Shown here in pieces: positions 60,359 through 64,000 of a stretch of 64,000 nucleotides of DNA; the stretch's first letter is position 1, and every line of letters starts with the position of its first letter. A program made the translations under genes and the position numbers. Source of the DNA: Bdellovibrionaceae bacterium UBA3535. GTDB taxonomy: Bacteria; Bdellovibrionota; Bdellovibrionia; Bdellovibrionales; UBA840. Below the pieces are notes generated by a model, which saw only the letters and a list, made by a program, of their open reading frames with translations, was not told where the DNA came from and searched no databases. The stretch is from NCBI GenBank assembly GCA_002376845.1, contig DFOS01000026.1, positions 62,001-126,000 of the forward strand. The letters run 5' to 3'.

Positions 60359-61189
60359 GTGTTGAAAGTTATAAGTATTATTCTTTGTATTCTATTCCTT
60401 CAATCCGAGGCATGGGCCGGCAAGATTTTACGCAAAAAAGGTCGCACCGTGATTGTGGATGTTCGAGGTAAAAGCGTGCAGCAAGGTGATAAACTTTCTG
60501 TTTTCTTCCGCGGAAAAAAGCGTGGTGTTCTGCGCGTAAGTAAAATCAATCGCAGCGGCAGCAAGGCCATGGCAAAAGTTATCATGGGCAAAGCTAATAA
60601 GGGCTGGATGGCAGAGTTAGAAAACGAAATGATGTATGAACCGCAACAAGCAGCTAGTAAAAAAAGAGATGCTGGTAAAAAAATGCATTGGGGGGCCATG
60701 TTTGGAATATCCCAAGATAGCGCCAGCGTCAGTACCCTTGAAGAGGATCTTAGCGGAAGCGGCTTAAGCCTTTTAGGCACTTTGGATTATGGCTTTACCA
60801 GTAGCATACAATTGCGTGCTAAAGCCGGTTTAAAACAGTTTAAAACCGAAGGCACCACCAGTACCTCCAATTGTTCGGGAGAATCTAACTGCGTTCTGGA
60901 TATTAATTATTTAAATTTTGAGGGAATGGGACAGTACTACTTGAACGATTCACGTTACGCATTTTGGTTAGGTGCAGGAGCTGTTATTTCCCACCCCATC
61001 TCGGATGATACAAATGTCGTTGACAGTGACACCATCGAAACCACAAGCGGTTTTCAATTGGGCGGCGGAGTTGATATTGGCATGCAAAAGGGTGCTTATA
61101 TTCCTGTAGAAATCTCGTATGTAATGATGAATACCTCAGATGATGTAGAGCCCAGTTATTTAAGTATTACTTTTGGCTATATGTTTTAA
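60359..61189 (+). CDS. outer-membrane protein with N-terminal signal, barrel-like
   Basis: 276 aa from GTG 60359, chosen because TAGGAG lies 5 nt upstream and the next residues form a signal peptide (MLKVISIILCILFLQSEAWA). The start at 60251 has no support. Residues 21-110 are basic with the motif GRTVIVDVRGKSVQQGDKLSVFF, an SH3-like fold seen in anchors; residues about 125-276 form strands of an OmpA-type or OmpW-type barrel (LDYGFTSSIQLRAKAGLKQF, ending SITFGYMF). A Cys pair (NCSGESNC) forms a probable loop disulfide. Convergent with the subtilisin gene, sharing the stop. Confidence 0.6.
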   Translation: MLKVISIILCILFLQSEAWAGKILRKKGRTVIVDVRGKSVQQGDKLSVFFRGKKRGVLRVSKINRSGSKAMAKVIMGKANKGWMAELENEMMYEPQQAASKKRDAGKKMHWGAMFGISQDSASVSTLEEDLSGSGLSLLGTLDYGFTSSIQLRAKAGLKQFKTEGTTSTSNCSGESNCVLDINYLNFEGMGQYYLNDSRYAFWLGAGAVISHPISDDTNVVDSDTIETTSGFQLGGGVDIGMQKGAYIPVEISYVMMNTSDDVEPSYLSITFGYMF

Positions 61190-63024
61190 CCCATTACCAA
61201 TTGTGAGATCAGTTGGCGAATAGAATTGAGCATACGTCGTTTATGCTCGGTAAACTGGATACCATATTTTTTACCACCATCGGACCAAACCACTTTACCC
61301 TTCACTTCTACTTCGCCACTACCATCAGGTTTTTGAATGCACATAGTTACAACAGAGCCACTATTGATTAGCTCATCCACATCAATGCCGGCTCCGCCAA
61401 GTGATAAAGACTCCATGGCACCAACCAATTCCTTATTACCAACTTTCACTTTCATATTGGATTGCACTTCAAATCGCTCGTATTGGCGTCTATAAGTATC
61501 TTGTCTAAGAACAAATAAAATCACTAACGGCAATAAAAGTAGACCTAGCAAAACCATACTACCAAAGCCCTTACCATTACTTCCGCCTTTGCCCAACTTT
61601 GATACCATTCCACAACCGCCTGCGGATGTTTCAGCTGAGGCTGGACCACGATCAAACGCCGAATAATTGACCGAGTAACTTGGTTGCGACGAGGCAACAC
61701 TGACCCCCTGAGAGGTTAAGACAGCACCATTGGCATTCAAACGTTTGCCAGAAATTGTATAGTTACTTAAAGAAGAAATATTATTGGAAGCATCAGTAAT
61801 CACTTCTTTTAACTGAAAGGAATTCATCGAAGGCTGCTCTCTTAAAATCATGGCGGCAACCCCAGATACAAAAGGAGCTGCCATGGAAGTGCCACTCATA
61901 TAAGTATAGAAATTACCCGGATAAGTGGAATAAATAGCGGAGCCTGGTGCCGCCATATGCACCGTGCTCGAACCATAATTTGAAAAATATGAGATCTGGT
62001 CATTGGATTGGGTCGAGGCCACACTTATCACATTAGGCGCATCATAGTTTGCAGGAAACATGGGGTAAACATCATTATTGGAAGCCGCGTTTCCTGCAGC
62101 GGCTACCACAGGTATACTACGGTTGTAGGCATACGCAATGGCATCATGAAGTGATCTTGAGTAGGAACCGCCACCCCAAGAATTATTTAAAACCGATGCG
62201 CCATTGTTGATGGCATAATAGATTCCCTTAATCGCATCAGAAGTGGTACCATTGCCATCTGCACCTAAAAATTTAACTGCCATGATTCTTACGCGCGATT
62301 CATAACCATCAGCACAATCTCCTCCACTCGGAGCCACCTCAGGTGACGCAAGAATGTCTTGAGTAGCACCTAACGCAATTCCTGCCACATGGGTTCCATG
62401 TCCATCATCATCATAGGGAGCACCATCATTGTTGTAAAAATCATAACCATGAATATCGTCAACATATCCATTGCCATCGTCATCAACTCCAGCGCTACCA
62501 TTTTTCTCTAAAGTATTCTCCCACATCGCACACCAGCGAGTAAATGCCGTATGGGTATAATCGACACCCGTATCAATCACTGCAATAATAGGTCTTACCG
62601 AAGTATCGCTTAAGTTGTCCCATGCCTCATCGGCTTGTATGGGAGCAGAGGTCTGCGAGAAGCTGCCATCAATTGTGGAGCTCGCAAGGGATGAAAACTC
62701 CAGCTCTGTAAGCAACTCCCCTCGCACACCCACTTGCTCGGTTTTACTAACTATATAATTGGGTTCTACATATTCTACGCTAGGGTCATTGGCCATTTCT
62801 GCAATCATCTCATCCACAGACTGCCCCGCTGCGGCTTTGTAATGGTGCATTTTCATGGAAGTCCATGCCCCCTTCATTCTTACCTTGGCTTTCGAAGACA
62901 GGCGCTTGTTAAAACTCGACATGGTGGTCTTTGAGGTTTGGTTCTTAAACTTCACAATAACTTCACCTGGCACATAATTTTGCGCCATAAGAAAAGATGA
63001 ATATAGTATGGTGAGAAAGACCAA
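61186..63024 (-). CDS. subtilisin-like protease fused to TM helix and PilZ-like domain
   Basis: 612 aa from TTG 63024 (SD AAGGGG at 6 nt; no ATG nearby). Short signal (LTILYSSFLMAQ), inhibitor propeptide (about 17-95; VPGEVIVKFKNQ, DPSVEYVEPNY), S8 catalytic domain with Asp151 (AVIDTGVDYTHT), His209 (DGHGTHVAG), Asn312 (AAAGN) and Ser380 (SGTSMAAPF). Then a Gly/Ser linker with one Cys (GGCG, Cys471), a membrane helix (489-506) and a cytosolic PilZ-like domain (about 512-610; RRQYER gives R-x-x-x-R, SLSLGG for the D/N-x-S-x-x-G motif with Ser replacing D/N). So the protease would face the periplasm and the PilZ domain the cytosol. Confidence 0.9.
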   Translation of the reverse strand: MVFLTILYSSFLMAQNYVPGEVIVKFKNQTSKTTMSSFNKRLSSKAKVRMKGAWTSMKMHHYKAAAGQSVDEMIAEMANDPSVEYVEPNYIVSKTEQVGVRGELLTELEFSSLASSTIDGSFSQTSAPIQADEAWDNLSDTSVRPIIAVIDTGVDYTHTAFTRWCAMWENTLEKNGSAGVDDDGNGYVDDIHGYDFYNNDGAPYDDDGHGTHVAGIALGATQDILASPEVAPSGGDCADGYESRVRIMAVKFLGADGNGTTSDAIKGIYYAINNGASVLNNSWGGGSYSRSLHDAIAYAYNRSIPVVAAAGNAASNNDVYPMFPANYDAPNVISVASTQSNDQISYFSNYGSSTVHMAAPGSAIYSTYPGNFYTYMSGTSMAAPFVSGVAAMILREQPSMNSFQLKEVITDASNNISSLSNYTISGKRLNANGAVLTSQGVSVASSQPSYSVNYSAFDRGPASAETSAGGCGMVSKLGKGGSNGKGFGSMVLLGLLLLPLVILFVLRQDTYRRQYERFEVQSNMKVKVGNKELVGAMESLSLGGAGIDVDELINSGSVVTMCIQKPDGSGEVEVKGKVVWSDGGKKYGIQFTEHKRRMLNSIRQLISQLVMG

Positions 63025-63050
63025 AAAATACCCCTTGCTTGACCTAAGTC

Positions 63051-63077
63051 TTATCGGCTTTGGTCCAGGGAACTTGA
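63051..63077 (-). promoter_or_regulatory. sigma-28 (FliA)-like promoter for the subtilisin-PilZ gene
   Basis: On the minus strand: TCAAGTTC (63077-63070), exactly 11 nt, GCCGATAA (63058-63051), against FliA consensus TAAAGTTT-N11-GCCGATAA. The -10 box matches fully. Transcription would start about 63044, 20 nt before the TTG at 63024, leaving room for the AAGGGG SD. Confidence 0.6.
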
Positions 63078-63224
63078 GATATTTTTTCCTGCCTAATCTT
63101 ATTAGATTTCTTCTGACAAGTTTTTTCGAATGATTATGATACGTTTTGGGGGTGTATCAATTTGAGAAAAGATTATGATTTTTCTTTGCTTTACTCTCTG
63201 TAAAAGGCTCGAAAAAATAGATCT

Positions 63225-63815
63225 ATGCTTTGGTGGATACTCGCTTATTTTACTTATTCCTATTTTTTGCATAGCCACCTGGAGTCCTATTGGGCCTATT
63301 CCTCCTACCTTATTGATATTCTATTTGTTATTGGCTTTGCTTTAATTTTCCATATACGGCCGCATTTCCGTATAGCCTACTCCTGGCAACATCTTCTTGC
63401 CATTGCACTTGGTGCACTACTTTGTTTTGTCATATTTTTTACACCGAGCATTCAATCACCAATGATTATGGACCAGTGGCAAAGTATATTGCTGCTTTGC
63501 TTATTTGGCCCCCTACTTGAAGAACTTCTATACCGCTTTATGTTGATGGAATCCTTATTACGTTTGCAGTTTTCTAAAAAAATAGTGGTACTTGTATCTG
63601 CCCTAGCCTTTGCGGCAAGCCACCTCAAAGCTTACGGCCTTGTTAGTCCGAATTATGAGACTTTTATATTATTCCAAGGAGCCTATACCTTTATGCTAGG
63701 TCTTTGGTGGGCCAATGAATATTGTAAAACGCGCAACCTCTATCACGTTACAATTCTGCATATACTATTTAACTTTGGCTATTGGCTAACTACTTACTAT
63801 GGTTTCGGCGTTTAA
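63225..63815 (+). CDS. CPBP-family intramembrane metalloprotease
   Basis: 196 aa with about six membrane helices. Signature: LEELLYRFMLMESLL (E-E-x-x-x-R), AFAASHLKAYG (F-x-x-x-H) and HILFNFGYW (H-x-x-x-N), the CAAX-protease/bacteriocin-processing (CPBP) active-site set, so the enzyme looks intact. The family includes myxosortases, which cleave C-terminal CTERM sorting signals. It is divergent from the subtilisin-PilZ gene, 200 bp apart. Its 3' end overlaps a convergent frame by 30 nt. Confidence 0.88.
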   Translation: MLWWILAYFTYSYFLHSHLESYWAYSSYLIDILFVIGFALIFHIRPHFRIAYSWQHLLAIALGALLCFVIFFTPSIQSPMIMDQWQSILLLCLFGPLLEELLYRFMLMESLLRLQFSKKIVVLVSALAFAASHLKAYGLVSPNYETFILFQGAYTFMLGLWWANEYCKTRNLYHVTILHILFNFGYWLTTYYGFGV

Positions 63816-64000
63816 TTTTTTTAACAAATCACGATTGTTATGCTTCAAAGCACCTTGCTCCAAAATATAATATTTATGGGCATAGACCTGCTTCAACTTG
63901 GCCTTTTCTGCCAAACTAAGATGTTTCGAGTTCATAAATGGTTTCATGGCCTTTAAGCGCCAAAAGTCCATGGCGTAATACTTTCTTGAAAGTTGATCAT
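63786..64000 (-). CDS. C-terminal fragment of an unidentified protein
   Basis: The frame is open past the window edge (at least DQLSRKYYAM before the ATG at 63971) to the stop at 63786, so only about 71 C-terminal residues are seen. They are Lys-rich with KYYAMDFWRLKAMKPFMNSK and EKAKLKQVYAHKYYILEQGA. No domain recognised. It overlaps the CPBP gene by 30 nt, tail to tail. It may be a separate gene or simply an open shadow frame; the length and composition favour a gene weakly. Confidence 0.35.
   Translation of the reverse strand, partial: DQLSRKYYAMDFWRLKAMKPFMNSKHLSLAEKAKLKQVYAHKYYILEQGALKHNNRDLLKKLNAETIVSS

Noticed and set aside
1..64000. tRNA genes, insertion sequences, prophage or toxin-antitoxin pairs
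   Set aside because: No cloverleaf arms, transposase, integrase, phage structural or TA-type small pairs were seen by eye.

Overview
The window is 64 kb of densely packed, AT-leaning Gram-negative chromosome. Signal peptides, lipoproteins and outer-membrane barrels are abundant. The mix of ScpA/ScpB, a fused isobutyryl-CoA mutase (IcmF), TruC, MutM, a fused MaeB-type malic enzyme, YceI, DUF3015-like and DUF4105-like proteins, and many lineage-specific secreted proteins suggests the Bdellovibrionota/Oligoflexia (old Deltaproteobacteria). This is inference from gene content; there is no rRNA in the window. I see no tRNA, rRNA, insertion sequence, prophage or CRISPR.

Layout: 1-5.5 kb holds a CBS-domain tail, a low-molecular-weight phosphatase, a LysR regulator and phosphatidylserine decarboxylase (psd). 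5.7-11.5 kb holds a 2OG-Fe(II) oxygenase and a tightly overlapping minus-strand operon: site-2 protease, trpS, scpA, scpB and a metal-binding ABC solute-binding protein. 11.45-12.1 kb is a 650-bp gene-free stretch rich in RNA-like structure. 12.1-19.7 kb holds an acyl-CoA dehydrogenase, truC, an RCC1-repeat lipoprotein, a GNAT-nitrilase fusion, a methyltransferase-like protein and two adjacent small HPF-like proteins. 20-21.5 kb is an L,D-transpeptidase. 21.5-28.2 kb is a type III polyketide synthase locus: FAD oxidoreductase, two membrane methyltransferases, the PKS and YceI, divergent from a membrane-anchored LuxR-type regulator and an MMPL/RND exporter. 28-32 kb holds a DUF4105/Lnb-like protein and a second YkuD-like protein. 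32-37 kb is an acyl-CoA operon (hbd-like, crotonase, icmF). 37-46 kb is mostly secreted proteins of unknown function, plus mutM and a divergent RelA/SpoT-like protein behind a sigma-54-like promoter. 46-55 kb holds MAPEG, SIS, fadJ/fadI, maeB and hflX. 55-60 kb is an operon of an outer-membrane protein and two large lipoproteins. 60-64 kb holds a barrel protein, a subtilisin-TM-PilZ fusion preceded by a sigma-28-like promoter, and a CPBP intramembrane protease.

How they fit: acyl-CoA dehydrogenase, FadJ/FadI, the Hbd/crotonase pair, IcmF and MaeB together suggest a metabolism built on oxidation of fatty and branched-chain acids. The strongest candidates for undescribed biology are (i) the type III PKS lipid locus with its own carrier, exporter and regulator; (ii) the subtilisin-PilZ fusion with a CTERM-like Cys/Gly-rich juxtamembrane segment, divergent from a CPBP protease; (iii) the switch-like structured RNA candidate upstream of the trpS-scp operon; (iv) the RSH-like protein with a sigma-54-like promoter. 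Five convergent gene pairs share their stop codons in a 4-bp overlap, a sign of strong genome compaction.
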